Of a stretch of 64,000 nucleotides of DNA, positions 9,113 through 18,208 are shown piece after piece; positions within the stretch are counted from its first letter, which is position 1; every line of letters begins with the position of its first letter. Made by a program: the position numbers and the translations under genes. Below the pieces are notes generated by a model. That model ran no database searches, had not been told where the DNA came from, and saw only the letters and a program-made list of their open reading frames with translations. This DNA is from Deltaproteobacteria bacterium (GTDB lineage: Bacteria > Desulfobacterota > Desulfobacteria > Desulfobacterales > SURF-15): positions 25,134 to 89,133 of the forward strand of contig JAFDFZ010000002.1 of NCBI GenBank assembly GCA_019309565.1, in the 5' to 3' direction.

Positions 9113-10480
9113 CTATTGCGATTCCTCTACCCTGCTGAACAACTGATAACTGATAAGAATTTCAAGGGCGCGCATAACCTGATTGTCGGCCTTTAACTTT
9201 TCAATGTCAAGAGGTCCGTGCCGTGAGGTGTCTTTACGGCGGTTTTTGATCCTTTGCTTCTTTTCTTTTTCAGATTCCTCTGGCTTGTCTTTATCCGGCT
9301 CTTCCTTAAGATGATTCTTCAGATCCTTTTCTTTTAACAGGCCCTCGTCCTCAGCGGTTATCTGCTCGTCTAAAAACCGCTCTTTTACGACGATGTCCGG
9401 CACTATGCCTTTGGCCTGTATGGATTTTCCGCTCGGGGTGTAATAACGGGCGATCGTGAACTTCAAACCATAGCCTTCTCGAAGTGCTTCTACGGTTTGA
9501 ACCGAACCCTTGCCAAAGGAAGTGGTTCCCAAAATCACGGCTCGTTTATTGTCTTGGAGCGCTCCTGCAACGATTTCAGAGGCACTGGCGCTGCCACCGT
9601 TGATCAGCACCACAATCGGATAATCCCGTTTGACATCATTGGGGCGAGCGGAAAATACTTTTGTATGCCTTTCCTGTCGTCCCTTGATAGATACGATCTT
9701 GCCACTTTCAAGAAACAGATCAGAAATTTCGACCGCTTGATTCAACAGGCCTCCTGGATTATCCCTTAAATCCAGAATAAGTCCCTTTAAAGGCACCTCT
9801 TCAGATTCCAGTTCCTCCAAGGTCTCCACCAGATCTTCATAAGTATTATCTCTGAAATTCGTAATCCAGACATATCCAAATCCAGGTTCCAAAGCAATCC
9901 ATTTAACGCTTTCAATGGGGATCATATCACGGACAAGAGTAAATTCGATGGGTTCTTTTACTCCTTCCCGGGCCACCGTTATCACCACCGTTGTTCCCTT
10001 CGGCCCTCTCATCTTCTTAACCGCCTCCCACAGCTCCATATCTTGAGTCGGTTCTCCATTTACCCGAACGATTTTATCTCCCGCCTGGACGCCCGCCCTG
10101 TAAGCAGGGGTTCCTTCTATGGGAGATATGACCGTAAGAATCCCCTTCTCCATTGTAATGACAATCCCGATACCGCCGAACTCCCCGTGAGTATCGACCT
10201 GCAGCTCTTCGAAAGCCTCCGGCGGCAGCAACGAGGAATGCGGATCGAGGCTTCTTACCATTCCCTGTATGGCCTTCTGGATGAGCATCTTGGTGTCCAC
10301 CGGATCCACATAATTTCGTTCCACCAGTTCTAGAACATCTGAAAACAGCTTGAGACCCTTATAAGTTTCTTCGCTGGTGGCAAGCAGGTTACCGTAAAAG
10401 CCCGAACCGAAAGCCCAGAAAATAATTGCGGCCGCTATTACCAGCCATGGTTTAATGTATCGATTTTTTCGCTTTGTCAT
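9113..10480 (-). CDS. ctpA: C-terminal processing protease CtpA (S41 family, PDZ)
   Basis: A 455-residue periplasmic serine protease. An N-terminal signal anchor lies at about 12-34. A PDZ domain at about 98-175 contains FGGIGIVI and GTPAYRAGVQAGDKIVRVNG. The S41 catalytic core runs from about 200, with LDLRDNPGGLL at 237-247, the nucleophile region GGSASASE at 295-302 and the general-base lysine in SFGKGSVQ (Lys324). The C-terminal tail (about 370-430) is strongly charged, rich in Lys and Glu. CtpA trims C-termini of envelope proteins; in Gram-negatives it often controls peptidoglycan hydrolases. It follows the envC-like gene by 51 bases, which fits that role. The gene ends in TAG, relevant to the amber question in glgP. 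Confidence 0.95.
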   Translation of the reverse strand: MTKRKNRYIKPWLVIAAAIIFWAFGSGFYGNLLATSEETYKGLKLFSDVLELVERNYVDPVDTKMLIQKAIQGMVRSLDPHSSLLPPEAFEELQVDTHGEFGGIGIVITMEKGILTVISPIEGTPAYRAGVQAGDKIVRVNGEPTQDMELWEAVKKMRGPKGTTVVITVAREGVKEPIEFTLVRDMIPIESVKWIALEPGFGYVWITNFRDNTYEDLVETLEELESEEVPLKGLILDLRDNPGGLLNQAVEISDLFLESGKIVSIKGRQERHTKVFSARPNDVKRDYPIVVLINGGSASASEIVAGALQDNKRAVILGTTSFGKGSVQTVEALREGYGLKFTIARYYTPSGKSIQAKGIVPDIVVKERFLDEQITAEDEGLLKEKDLKNHLKEEPDKDKPEESEKEKKQRIKNRRKDTSRHGPLDIEKLKADNQVMRALEILISYQLFSRVEESQ

Positions 10481-10531
10481 GAAATTACTCCTTCAATCGA
10501 TTCCTTCATTCTCTTTAAATTAAATACAATT

Positions 10532-11956
10532 TTACCCTTTCTTGATCCATTGCAGGGGATTTAAAGGTTTTCCGTGATGGCGCACCTCGAAATACAGCCT
10601 GGTCCCGACCATGGAGCCGGTATCACCTACGGTTCCTATCACCTCTTCTTTCTGAACCTTATCTCCTTTAGACTTAAAGAGTTCCTCTGCATGTGCATAG
10701 ACCGTATAATAGCTGTTTCCATGATCGATGATGATCATGTTACCATATCCCTTAAACCAGTTGGAGTAAATTATTATGCCCTCAAATACGGCCCGGATAG
10801 GCTCCCCCCTGTCTGCCTTAATATGAATGCCGCTTCGAAACCCTTTTAGGTTAAATCTGGAATGTGTATACGCCCCAAATCGGGAAACAATGGTTCCGTT
10901 AACCGGCATTTTCAAAGAACCCTTTAAGGAGATGAAATCATTTTGTAAAGGTTTTTTCAACGTTTGCAACGGCGCACCTGTCTTGCTCAGGTTGACAATG
11001 GTCCGGTCCAGGGCTGCGGCCGCCTGCTTCAATGCTTCGACAGCGGCCAGTTCAAGCGATCGTTTACTTCGAATCGCAGAAAGAAGCCTTTGGCGCTTGG
11101 CCCTTTCCTTTGATATGTACTGAATCTGCTGTTTGTATTTTTTTTCCAAAACAACCTTTTCCGCTCTCTGGGCATTCAATCGATCCGTAAGCTTCGCAAG
11201 CAGCCGCTTTTTAGAAAGCAAGTCGTTGCGAACCCTCTGGTCATAGGCAAGGATTCGTTCAAGAGCCGCCTTTCGAACAACCAAATCGTAGATGGATTCA
11301 GCGGAAGCCAGCATTTGCATCCTGCCGATTCGATCCAGCTTATACAAGGCAACCAGTCGTTGGCGGACATAGGTTTCGTTCTGTTTAATATTCTTCAGAA
11401 GCGCTTTGACGGTTGCTGCGGTCTCCTTCAACTGCCCGTCAATGGCAGATAGCTCGGATCGGAATTCCGATATGCGCTTTCTGGCTTTATTGAGTGAAAG
11501 GTCGATCTCCTCCAGACCGTTGATGAGAGTCCTTTCCTCTTTGGAAAAGGCCTTTACTTCCTGAATCCTTCTGGCAATCTCCCGCTCTATTTTGAGCGAT
11601 TCGTTTTTTGCTGCCTCTATCGACGTTGTTCTGGCTGCTTGCTTCTCGAGACCCGATGGTTGCTTTAAAATCCGGACATACCGTTTGCGGTTTCTGATGA
11701 AACCGGTTTGCCCCTGATGGTATATCTCAAGCCAACCGTCAAGGCGCTTGAGCACGCGCACACGAGTCCCCTTCTTGAGCACTCTTATCGAGGGGGTTCT
11801 TCGGTCAGGCCCGGAGCGCATATTGAGTCGATACGCTTCAATAACGGCAAATTGAGACGCCTCAAGAACGGTCGGGTACTGCACCGAAGATATTACAGCC
11901 ACAAAGATGGCTATGACCTTAAGAACTGTTTTAACGACAGAAAACACCCTAACCAT
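10532..11956 (-). CDS. envC: EnvC-like murein hydrolase activator (SH3 + coiled coil + degenerate LytM/M23)
   Basis: Start taken at ATG 11956 (474 residues), which is preceded by GGAG and overlaps the ftsX end by 46 bases. The frame is open further upstream, but only across ftsX. Order of parts: signal/anchor at about 8-25, an SH3b domain at about 35-90 (LNMRSGPDRRTPSIRVLKKG), a long coiled coil at about 105-310, and a LytM/M23 domain at the C-terminus. The zinc ligands are lost: the usual HxGxD reads RSGIH and the usual HLHFE reads RLYFE. This is what EnvC-type activators look like: they do not cut peptidoglycan but switch on amidases, driven by FtsEX. Its place directly after ftsEX supports this. 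No amidase gene is visible in the window. Confidence 0.88.
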   Translation of the reverse strand: MVRVFSVVKTVLKVIAIFVAVISSVQYPTVLEASQFAVIEAYRLNMRSGPDRRTPSIRVLKKGTRVRVLKRLDGWLEIYHQGQTGFIRNRKRYVRILKQPSGLEKQAARTTSIEAAKNESLKIEREIARRIQEVKAFSKEERTLINGLEEIDLSLNKARKRISEFRSELSAIDGQLKETAATVKALLKNIKQNETYVRQRLVALYKLDRIGRMQMLASAESIYDLVVRKAALERILAYDQRVRNDLLSKKRLLAKLTDRLNAQRAEKVVLEKKYKQQIQYISKERAKRQRLLSAIRSKRSLELAAVEALKQAAAALDRTIVNLSKTGAPLQTLKKPLQNDFISLKGSLKMPVNGTIVSRFGAYTHSRFNLKGFRSGIHIKADRGEPIRAVFEGIIIYSNWFKGYGNMIIIDHGNSYYTVYAHAEELFKSKGDKVQKEEVIGTVGDTGSMVGTRLYFEVRHHGKPLNPLQWIKKG

Positions 11957-12789
11957 CCTACAAACATGCTCCAACATACAACGACAACAAAAAGAAACGG
12001 AGAAAGAAATCGAACACGGGACAATCCCGCCGTCATCCCCTGCCCGATATTGGAAGTAATCAGCGAAAATGCGATAAACAGCATCGCAAGTCCGCCCATG
12101 GCTCCTAAAGCGCCCTGAATGAGCCCCTGGATATATAAAGGGGCTTTGATAAACAGATCGGTAGCCCCCACCAGCCGCATCACCTCGATCTCTTCTCGTC
12201 TTGAATACAGAATTAATCTGACAGTATTGGCTACCATAAACAAGGTTGCTATGGAAAAAAGCGCAATGAGCGCATACCCCGCAAATCTGAACATGTTCAT
12301 GACGTTCACAAATTGTTCCAGCCACCGCTGGCCGTATTCAACATCATCCACAGCCGGGTATGATTCGATTCTCTTGGCGATACCCTCTATGTCCTCTGCT
12401 GTGTATGGAGGGGCAATCCTTACTTCAAAGGCATCAGGCAGTGGATTTTCCCGTAGGTTTTCAAACAATGAAGATTGCCGTCGCATCTGATGCTTAAGCC
12501 GTGCCAGCGCTTCATCTTTTGGAAGGAAAGTTGTGGTTTGAACCTTGGGCAGGCTTTCGATCCGCTGTCTTAACTGAAGGATGGTTCCTTCGCCTGCATC
12601 CGGTTTCAAATAAACCATGATCCGCATTCCCTTCTCCCAGGATTTGATCATATCGTTAGCATTCACGAAAAAAAGAACAAACGCACTGGCGATCAAAATA
12701 GACAGGGCGATGGTGGTGATGGTAACGAGATTTAAAAATCGATGATTGGCGATATCCTTCAACGCCCGTCTGAGGTAAAATATTATCAT
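11911..12789 (-). CDS. ftsX: Cell division ABC transporter permease FtsX
   Basis: A 292-residue inner-membrane protein. TM1 lies at about 21-43 (TIALSILIASAFVLFFV). An extracytoplasmic loop at about 50-165 contains MRIMVYLKPDAGE and AIAPP-like FtsX loop sequence. Three more TM segments lie at about 168-190, 220-245 and 262-288. The region between TM2 and TM3 contains RREEIEVMRLVGAT, the usual FtsX coupling segment. With FtsE it transmits ATP hydrolysis to periplasmic amidase activators at the septum. Unusually, 271 bases separate it from ftsE, and that gap holds a copy of repeat family A. It ends in TAG and overlaps the envC-like start. Confidence 0.94.
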   Translation of the reverse strand: MIIFYLRRALKDIANHRFLNLVTITTIALSILIASAFVLFFVNANDMIKSWEKGMRIMVYLKPDAGEGTILQLRQRIESLPKVQTTTFLPKDEALARLKHQMRRQSSLFENLRENPLPDAFEVRIAPPYTAEDIEGIAKRIESYPAVDDVEYGQRWLEQFVNVMNMFRFAGYALIALFSIATLFMVANTVRLILYSRREEIEVMRLVGATDLFIKAPLYIQGLIQGALGAMGGLAMLFIAFSLITSNIGQGMTAGLSRVRFLSPFLFVVVVCWSMFVGWLGCFLSLKQFLRS

Positions 12790-12878
12790 AGGAGAGCTGG
12801 AACTTAAATACCCTGTAATAGGGTGTCGTTTCTTTGGTTATTATTTCGTTTGGTGATTATTACCAATAATTAAAATCC

Positions 12879-13000
12879 AAACCGCTCGGTTCCCGGTTCA
12901 GGGCTCGTTAGAGGGTTGCAACCCATTTTATTGAGATGATGCTGGATGCTGGATTTTAATTTGTAAATTTTAACCCTGAACGAAGAACGCCGAACCGCTT
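12879..13000. repeat. Dispersed repeat family A, copy 2 (inside ftsE-ftsX gap)
   Basis: About 122 bases, matching 5618-5775 in opposite orientation. It has the same terminal blocks (AACCGCTCGG... and ...CCGAACCGCTT) and the same inner AACCCTGAACGAAGAAC block. The ends are an imperfect inverted repeat, so the transcript could fold into one long hairpin. It lies in the 271-base spacer between ftsE and ftsX, two genes that usually abut or overlap. Confidence 0.75.
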
Positions 13001-13060
13001 AACCTAATATATATTTATTATTTTACCAATAAACTGCCGTCATCCAAAGAAGGGCAGAGA

Positions 13061-13762
13061 TTATTCCATTAATGGATGGTGCGCATCCTTAACTAACCGG
13101 CCATCCTTAAGATAGATTACACGGCCGCCTGTTCTGTTAATCAATTCCATATCGTGAGTTGCAATGATAACAGTCGCTCCCTGGGAATGGAACTTTTTTA
13201 AAAGATTAAGGATGATGTCCGCGGCCTCGATGTCCAGATTTCCGGTGGGCTCATCAGCAACAATGATTGCAGGTTCCCCCACAACAGCCCTTGCCACTGC
13301 CACTCGCTGCTGTTCACCTCCTGACAGGCCGGGCGGAAAACTGTTCAATCGATTTTCCATACCCACTGTCCTGAGCACGCTTTTTACTTTTTTTTGAATG
13401 TGCTTCTGTTTGCTTCCGGTGACTTCAAGGGACAAAGCAACGTTCTCATAGACGCTCTTTGTGCGGATGAGCTTGTAGTCCTGAAAAACGATGCCGAACT
13501 TTCTTCTCAGGTAGGGAATCCGGTTGCGGGGAATCCTTGACAGGTTTATGCCATCGATCAGTATTTGCCCTTCGGTTGCAGACTCTGCCAGATACATCAG
13601 CTTCAGCAGGGTAGTTTTACCGGCACCGCTGGGACCACTTATAAACAGCAACTCGTTTCTGAAAATATCGAGGCTCAAATCAACTATCGCATTTCTGGTT
13701 CCATAACGCTTGCAGACGTGAAAGAGCCTGATGATTGAATCTTTGTCCGTTTCATCTTTCAT
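13061..13762 (-). CDS. ftsE: Cell division ATP-binding protein FtsE
   Basis: A 233-residue ABC ATPase of normal FtsE length. The Walker A motif GPSGAGKTT lies at 43-51, the Q-loop in FGIVFQDYKLI near 90-98, the signature LSGGEQQRVAVARA near 144-157, Walker B IIVADEPTGNLD near 164-175, and the H-loop in IIATHD. FtsE pairs with FtsX to control septal peptidoglycan hydrolysis through EnvC-type activators. Its start overlaps the stop of the upstream AMIN-TolC gene by four bases (13759-13762), so translation is probably coupled. Downstream, an inserted repeat separates it from ftsX. Confidence 0.94.
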   Translation of the reverse strand: MKDETDKDSIIRLFHVCKRYGTRNAIVDLSLDIFRNELLFISGPSGAGKTTLLKLMYLAESATEGQILIDGINLSRIPRNRIPYLRRKFGIVFQDYKLIRTKSVYENVALSLEVTGSKQKHIQKKVKSVLRTVGMENRLNSFPPGLSGGEQQRVAVARAVVGEPAIIVADEPTGNLDIEAADIILNLLKKFHSQGATVIIATHDMELINRTGGRVIYLKDGRLVKDAHHPLME

Positions 13763-15657
13763 TCTAACAGTTCAAGACCCATTGCCCTATATAGCGCGGC
13801 TTTGGATATTTTAAAGTCGTACAGAGCCGTGTAAAAGTTGGTCTGGGTTCTGTTTAGCAGTGTCTGGGCAATCAAGACATCGGTTGATGTTGTCACCTGT
13901 TCCTTGTATCGCTCTTGAAAAATTCGGTAATTTTCTTCGGCCTGCCGAATGGCTTTTTGAAGGGTGAGAATATTGGCTTCATTTTCCAGATTCTTGAGAT
14001 ACGCTCTTTTTACCTGGAGTCGGACTTGATCCAAAAGGTTCTCCTTGCGGAGTTGCGCCTGAGAGAGCTGTGATATTTTTTCTTTTTTTTCGTAAACGGT
14101 TCGTCCCCATTCCCAAAAATCCCATGAAGCCTCTGCTCCAATGTACCATCCTTCAGGATCAAAAATTCCCGTCCCCCCACTTACGTCCAGATCGGTACCG
14201 GCTCTAAAATAAGTGCCCTGAAGATTGATTGAGGGAAAAAAATCCTTCTTTGACAATTCCACTTCACGCTTTGCAATTTCGACCTCCTTTTCGGCCAGTA
14301 AAATTTCCAAACGATTTCTCTCAGCGGTTTTCTGGCACCAATCCAATTTGTATTCAAAAGGGTCGTAGGTAAGGACATCCTCAAGTTCAATGGGAGCGTT
14401 GATAGGTCGACGCAAAAGAATGTTAAACTGTGATCTTGCCGTCTCCAGGCTGTTTCTGGCAATAATAAGATCTTGCTTTGCATTGGCAAGCTCAACTTCG
14501 GCCTGAAGGAAATCATTCAAGGGAGACATGCCCACTTCATAAAAATTTCTGGCCACCTCTCTTTGAGCGGAGATTTGCTCTACGGTCTGCTTGGCGATTG
14601 CATACAGTTTTTGTGCCTTCAACAGGTTGAAATAAGCGGTTTTGGCCTCCAGAATGATGTCTTGTTTCTTGATTCGTTCATTGATTTTGGACGCCTCCAA
14701 CCCAAGGCGCGCGATCTGATACTGGTTTAAGATGGAAAAACCCGTAAATATAGGCTGGCTGACGGTTGTTGAAAAATCAAATCTATTTTTTGAACCCTCG
14801 GCGAAGCCGCCCAAAGTTGGCCTCTCGTCGTTTCGCCTGAATCGGTAATCGGCACTGAAGGTAGGGTAGAAGTTGGTTTGCTTGGCCTTTTTGGTTGCAT
14901 CGGCGGCCCGGACGGCTTCTTTTGAAATTTTAAGTTCAAGGTTCGCCGCAATGGCGGCACGAATGGTCTCTTTGAGCGTAAACCTTTCGGCAGGCTCTTT
15001 GTATTGCAGAAAATCCAGCTTATCGCCCATAATTGCCAGTGGATCCGGCTCGCGTGAGGTGGGCCCTTCAACCGTCTTTCGTGTTGTCGCTTCACTAATC
15101 TTCAAACCCGGTTGTTTAGCCGCTGGTTTTGGAGCCTGTTTTGTCGGAGGTGAGGGTTGTTTGGATGGTTTGGGTTTCTCTGAAGGTTTCGCTGCAAGTT
15201 GTGATATATCCAGTCCGATTCCGATTTTAAGACGGTTTTTAACCACCTCGAAGGAGTGATCCTTTAGATAAGGCGTATCTGTATCCAGGACCACTCGTAG
15301 TCTTGCGGGGTCGCCGTAGTGTCTGATACGCTTTAGTAGGGGTGAGTTTACCGGTATGGATCGTTCTCTCTTATATGGGCTTTTGATGCCAAACAGGTCA
15401 AATACAATCCGGGCAGGATCCTCTAATGTAAAGGATTTGTATGCTGTTATGTCTCCATCTGCTTGAATGACAACAATCACACCGGTTTCAAGTTTCGTAA
15501 CATCGATGGATTTTAAATGCACCTGGTTGCTCTGGGCGTTTAATACCGCTGGAAAGAGAAGCAGATGTGCAAGAATAACAAATGTATCAAAATATGAGAA
15601 CCTTTCTTTGTGAAACGTTCTGGAATACAATTGTTTTCTCCTATGTAGGTTTGTCAT
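13759..15657 (-). CDS. AMIN domain - TolC-family outer-membrane protein fusion
   Basis: A 632-residue exported protein. The N-terminus has a long basic lead and a hydrophobic stretch ending LLLFPAVLNAQS, giving cleavage near residue 42. Residues about 45-150 form an AMIN domain (VHLKSIDVTKLETGVIVVI, then ARIVFDLFG, then LRVVLDTDTPY), the module that localises AmiC or secretins to peptidoglycan at the septum or pole. A Pro/Lys-rich linker (about 153-200) follows. From about 225 comes a TolC-type outer membrane efflux domain with paired coiled coils (KETIRAAIAANLELKISKEA, later SIDV-like strands and QAEVELANAKQDLIIARNSL). TolC proteins form periplasm-spanning trimers. The fusion plus its 4-base overlap with ftsE suggests a channel placed at the division site. 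No membrane fusion protein or RND pump is nearby. An AGACATGTCT palindrome at 15714-15723 lies upstream. Confidence 0.87.
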   Translation of the reverse strand: MTNLHRRKQLYSRTFHKERFSYFDTFVILAHLLLFPAVLNAQSNQVHLKSIDVTKLETGVIVVIQADGDITAYKSFTLEDPARIVFDLFGIKSPYKRERSIPVNSPLLKRIRHYGDPARLRVVLDTDTPYLKDHSFEVVKNRLKIGIGLDISQLAAKPSEKPKPSKQPSPPTKQAPKPAAKQPGLKISEATTRKTVEGPTSREPDPLAIMGDKLDFLQYKEPAERFTLKETIRAAIAANLELKISKEAVRAADATKKAKQTNFYPTFSADYRFRRNDERPTLGGFAEGSKNRFDFSTTVSQPIFTGFSILNQYQIARLGLEASKINERIKKQDIILEAKTAYFNLLKAQKLYAIAKQTVEQISAQREVARNFYEVGMSPLNDFLQAEVELANAKQDLIIARNSLETARSQFNILLRRPINAPIELEDVLTYDPFEYKLDWCQKTAERNRLEILLAEKEVEIAKREVELSKKDFFPSINLQGTYFRAGTDLDVSGGTGIFDPEGWYIGAEASWDFWEWGRTVYEKKEKISQLSQAQLRKENLLDQVRLQVKRAYLKNLENEANILTLQKAIRQAEENYRIFQERYKEQVTTSTDVLIAQTLLNRTQTNFYTALYDFKISKAALYRAMGLELLE

Positions 15658-15839
15658 TGACCCATTTTATGCAACCTGTTAAACATTACCTCCACAAGGT
15701 GGCCGCAGTAAAGAGACATGTCTTTGTTACGCTGTCAGTGTGCGTCCGCATAGGCGCAAGATGGTTGTTCTTTATCTGATTGAGGCAATAAAATCAACAG
15801 GATTATTAAGGCTAATCTGCATAGGACAGGGAGTTTCCG

Positions 15840-16415
15840 ATGGTCATGAAGCAAGAACTGATCGAGGCATTGTGCAAAAAGTCTTTCCAGTACAGCCGGG
15901 AGCCAAAGTTCAGACTGGTTTCCGGGAAAATGAGCCGCTATTACATCAACTGCAGGCCGCTGGCACTGAGCCCAAGGGGGATGTATTTGATCGGGCATAT
16001 TTTATATGATGCGGTTAAAGATCTGCATATTGAGGGCATCGGGGGAATGACCTTCGGTGCTGACCCCATGGCGGTGGCCACCGCTTTTGTTTCCGAGCTG
16101 AAGGGAAACCCCATCAAGGCCTTTTCCATACGCAAGACTCAAAAAGAGCACGGAATCGTAAAGTGGATCGAGGGAGATATGCATTCGGGCGAACGCGTTG
16201 TGATCATTGAGGATGTGGTAACCACCGGAGGTTCCACCATCAGGGCTATTGAACGGGCTCGCGCTGAAGGGCTTGAGGTTGTCCGTGCGATCGTGCTTGT
16301 GGACCGACAGGAAGGGGGGCTTCAAAATATCGCCAAACATGTGAAAGACGTCTTTTCCATTGTCTCCAGGGATGAACTGCTGGAAACCTGGAAGCGGATC
16401 TTTCAGGCTACATAG
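15840..16415 (+). CDS. pyrE: Orotate phosphoribosyltransferase PyrE
   Basis: A 191-residue enzyme joining orotate and PRPP to make OMP in pyrimidine synthesis. The PRPP-binding motif [14 protein letters not shown] spans 120-133, and the catalytic-loop lysine region IRKTQKEHG lies at 98-106. Start ATG 15840 is supported by CAGGGAG upstream; a second ATG two codons later is possible. It is transcribed divergently from the AMIN-TolC gene and runs into queD, sharing 13 bases at their convergent ends. The stop is TAG. Confidence 0.94.
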   Translation: MVMKQELIEALCKKSFQYSREPKFRLVSGKMSRYYINCRPLALSPRGMYLIGHILYDAVKDLHIEGIGGMTFGADPMAVATAFVSELKGNPIKAFSIRKTQKEHGIVKWIEGDMHSGERVVIIEDVVTTGGSTIRAIERARAEGLEVVRAIVLVDRQEGGLQNIAKHVKDVFSIVSRDELLETWKRIFQAT

Positions 16416-16768
16416 GTTGCACATGCATCTTCTGACTCCCATGCGGCAACCCTGCTGACTCGAACACCGGATGACGCGATTATGGGTTGAAGCCTCTTGG
16501 CAACATACATGGCTATTTTTTCAGAAGAAGGTTTGTCCTCAAAGCAATCCATTTCGTTTAAAAATTTATGATCAAGGGCTGTGATCACCTCAGAGAGGTG
16601 TTGTTTTAACTTCCCGAAGTCCATTAATATTCCAGCATCATTTAGTTTTTCGCCGACAACAGTCACCTCGATCTTCCAGTTGTGGCCATGTAGATTCTCG
16701 CATTTTTCTCCCACCATTTTGAGTCGATGGGCAGCGGCAAACCGTGTCACGATTTTAAGTTCAAACAT
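16403..16768 (-). CDS. queD: 6-carboxytetrahydropterin synthase QueD
   Basis: A 121-residue protein of the PTPS/QueD family, normal length. The zinc ligands His14 (AAAHRL), His27 and His29 (NLHGHNW) and the catalytic Cys23 are present, followed by ALDHKFLNE near 62-70 and WESEDA near 110. It makes 6-carboxy-tetrahydropterin from dihydroneopterin triphosphate for queuosine synthesis. No other queuosine genes are in the window, and I see no preQ1 riboswitch upstream. Its last 13 bases overlap the end of pyrE on the opposite strand. Confidence 0.94.
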   Translation of the reverse strand: MFELKIVTRFAAAHRLKMVGEKCENLHGHNWKIEVTVVGEKLNDAGILMDFGKLKQHLSEVITALDHKFLNEMDCFEDKPSSEKIAMYVAKRLQPIIASSGVRVSRVAAWESEDACATYVA

Positions 16769-16981
16769 CGCCTGGACTCCTTTTACCAGCTTTTTACCGG
16801 TGTATAATATTTTCTGTGATGACAGGATATGGATCCCACCCAGCAGTTCTTGATGAGCATGAAAAGTATCTCAATTCGCCGCAATAATCGCCTTTTGAAC
16901 CGTGGAGAGCTCGTGAAAAAGTGTGCTTGTCATCGAGCAGCATATCGGCAACAACAGGGAAGGGGCGCTAATTTTGATGAG

Positions 16982-18097
16982 TTATCCCGTTGAGCTTTCA
17001 ACTCCACTCTTCAGTATCTTCTTGAGTTTGCTTGAGATCTTTTTTGATTCCAGCCTTTCAAATTCTCTTAGAAGAGCTTCTTGTTTTTTGGAAATGTTGG
17101 TAGGCGTCTTAACAAGTATCTGGATGATCTGATCGCCTCTTTTTCGGCTGCGCAAGGAGGGAATGCCCTCACCGCGTAATCGAAAAATGTCTCCCGGTTG
17201 AGTTCCTCTCGGAATATCAAGCTTCTTTTTTCCGTTTAAGGTGGGCACCATGATTTGATCACCAAGTGCCGCTTGAACGAATGATATTTCAACCTGGCAG
17301 ATGATATCCGAGTTCTCCCGGCTAAAGAACTCATGGGGTTCAACATGGATAAAAACGTAAAGATCCCCTGGCGGGCCACCGTATAGCCCTGGCTCCCCTT
17401 CTCCGGTCAGCCGTAACCTGGAGCCGTTGTCCACACCTGCGGGTATCTTTACAGCCACCTTCTTTCTGGCTATTACCTGCCCGGAACCACGGCATTTCGA
17501 GCACGGATTCGTTATGACCTGGCCGTTTCCACGGCATGAAGGACAGGTAGTTTGTACCGTAAAAAATCCCTGAGTGCGGGTTGCCTGACCCGTGCCATGG
17601 CAATATAAGCAGGTTTCCGGGTAGGTACCGGGCTCGCAACCATTCCCCTTGCACCGCGAGCAGATTTCCATTTTCTGGACTTCGATATCGGTTTCGGTTC
17701 CAAAGGCCGCTTCCATGAAACTGAGTTTTAAGTCATATCGAAGGTCCGCCCCCCTTTGAGCCCTTGATCGCGAACGCCTTCCGGTTCTAAAACCAAAAAA
17801 ATCTTCAAAAATATCACTGAAACTTGAAAAAATGTCGTCGAAACCGCCAAATCCTGAAAAGCCGGTACCTTCAAGCCCCTGATGTCCATATTGATCATAG
17901 ATTTGCCGTTTTTGGGGATCGTGAAGGACCTCGTAAGCTTCAGCCGCCTCTTTGAATTTCTCTTCCGCTTCTTTGTCGCCGGGATTTCGATCCGGATGGT
18001 ACTGTAAGGCAAGTTTCCGGTAGGCAGCCTTCAGTTCGTTGTCGGTGGCATTCCGTCCAACTCCCAAAACCTCGTAGTAATCTCTTTTGGGGCCCAT
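16982..18097 (-). CDS. dnaJ: Chaperone DnaJ
   Basis: A 371-residue full-length type I J-protein that stimulates the DnaK ATPase. The J-domain (residues 4-70) has the HPD motif in YHPDRNPG. The Gly/Phe-rich region (about 78-115) contains [14 protein letters not shown]. The zinc centre holds four CxxCxGxG repeats from about 145 ([32 protein letters not shown]). The two C-terminal substrate-binding domains follow. The neighbouring dnaK and grpE genes are not here. The gene stands as a single unit downstream of the SH3 protein. Confidence 0.96.
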   Translation of the reverse strand: MGPKRDYYEVLGVGRNATDNELKAAYRKLALQYHPDRNPGDKEAEEKFKEAAEAYEVLHDPQKRQIYDQYGHQGLEGTGFSGFGGFDDIFSSFSDIFEDFFGFRTGRRSRSRAQRGADLRYDLKLSFMEAAFGTETDIEVQKMEICSRCKGNGCEPGTYPETCLYCHGTGQATRTQGFFTVQTTCPSCRGNGQVITNPCSKCRGSGQVIARKKVAVKIPAGVDNGSRLRLTGEGEPGLYGGPPGDLYVFIHVEPHEFFSRENSDIICQVEISFVQAALGDQIMVPTLNGKKKLDIPRGTQPGDIFRLRGEGIPSLRSRKRGDQIIQILVKTPTNISKKQEALLREFERLESKKISSKLKKILKSGVESSTG

Positions 18098-18208
18098 TAG
18101 ATTTACCAGAATTTCTTCGACAAGAATTTCTCTTGAAAATGATGTGAAAAAACTAATGCCTAAATTAAAGATGTCAATCCTTCATTGCTTCAAGCAACAG
18201 GGTGAATA

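Noticed and set aside
10532..11956. Active M23 endopeptidase
   Set aside because: The HxGxD and HxHFE zinc ligands are replaced (RSGIH, RLYFE), as in EnvC-type activators.
11957..12325. N-terminal extension of the EnvC-like protein
   Set aside because: The extra codons lie entirely inside ftsX in another frame and read as nonsense protein; ATG 11956 has a ribosome-binding site and a signal sequence.
16769..16981. Short frame or preQ1 riboswitch upstream of queD
   Set aside because: A 22-codon ATG frame here resembles nothing known, and no preQ1 aptamer-like pattern was seen.
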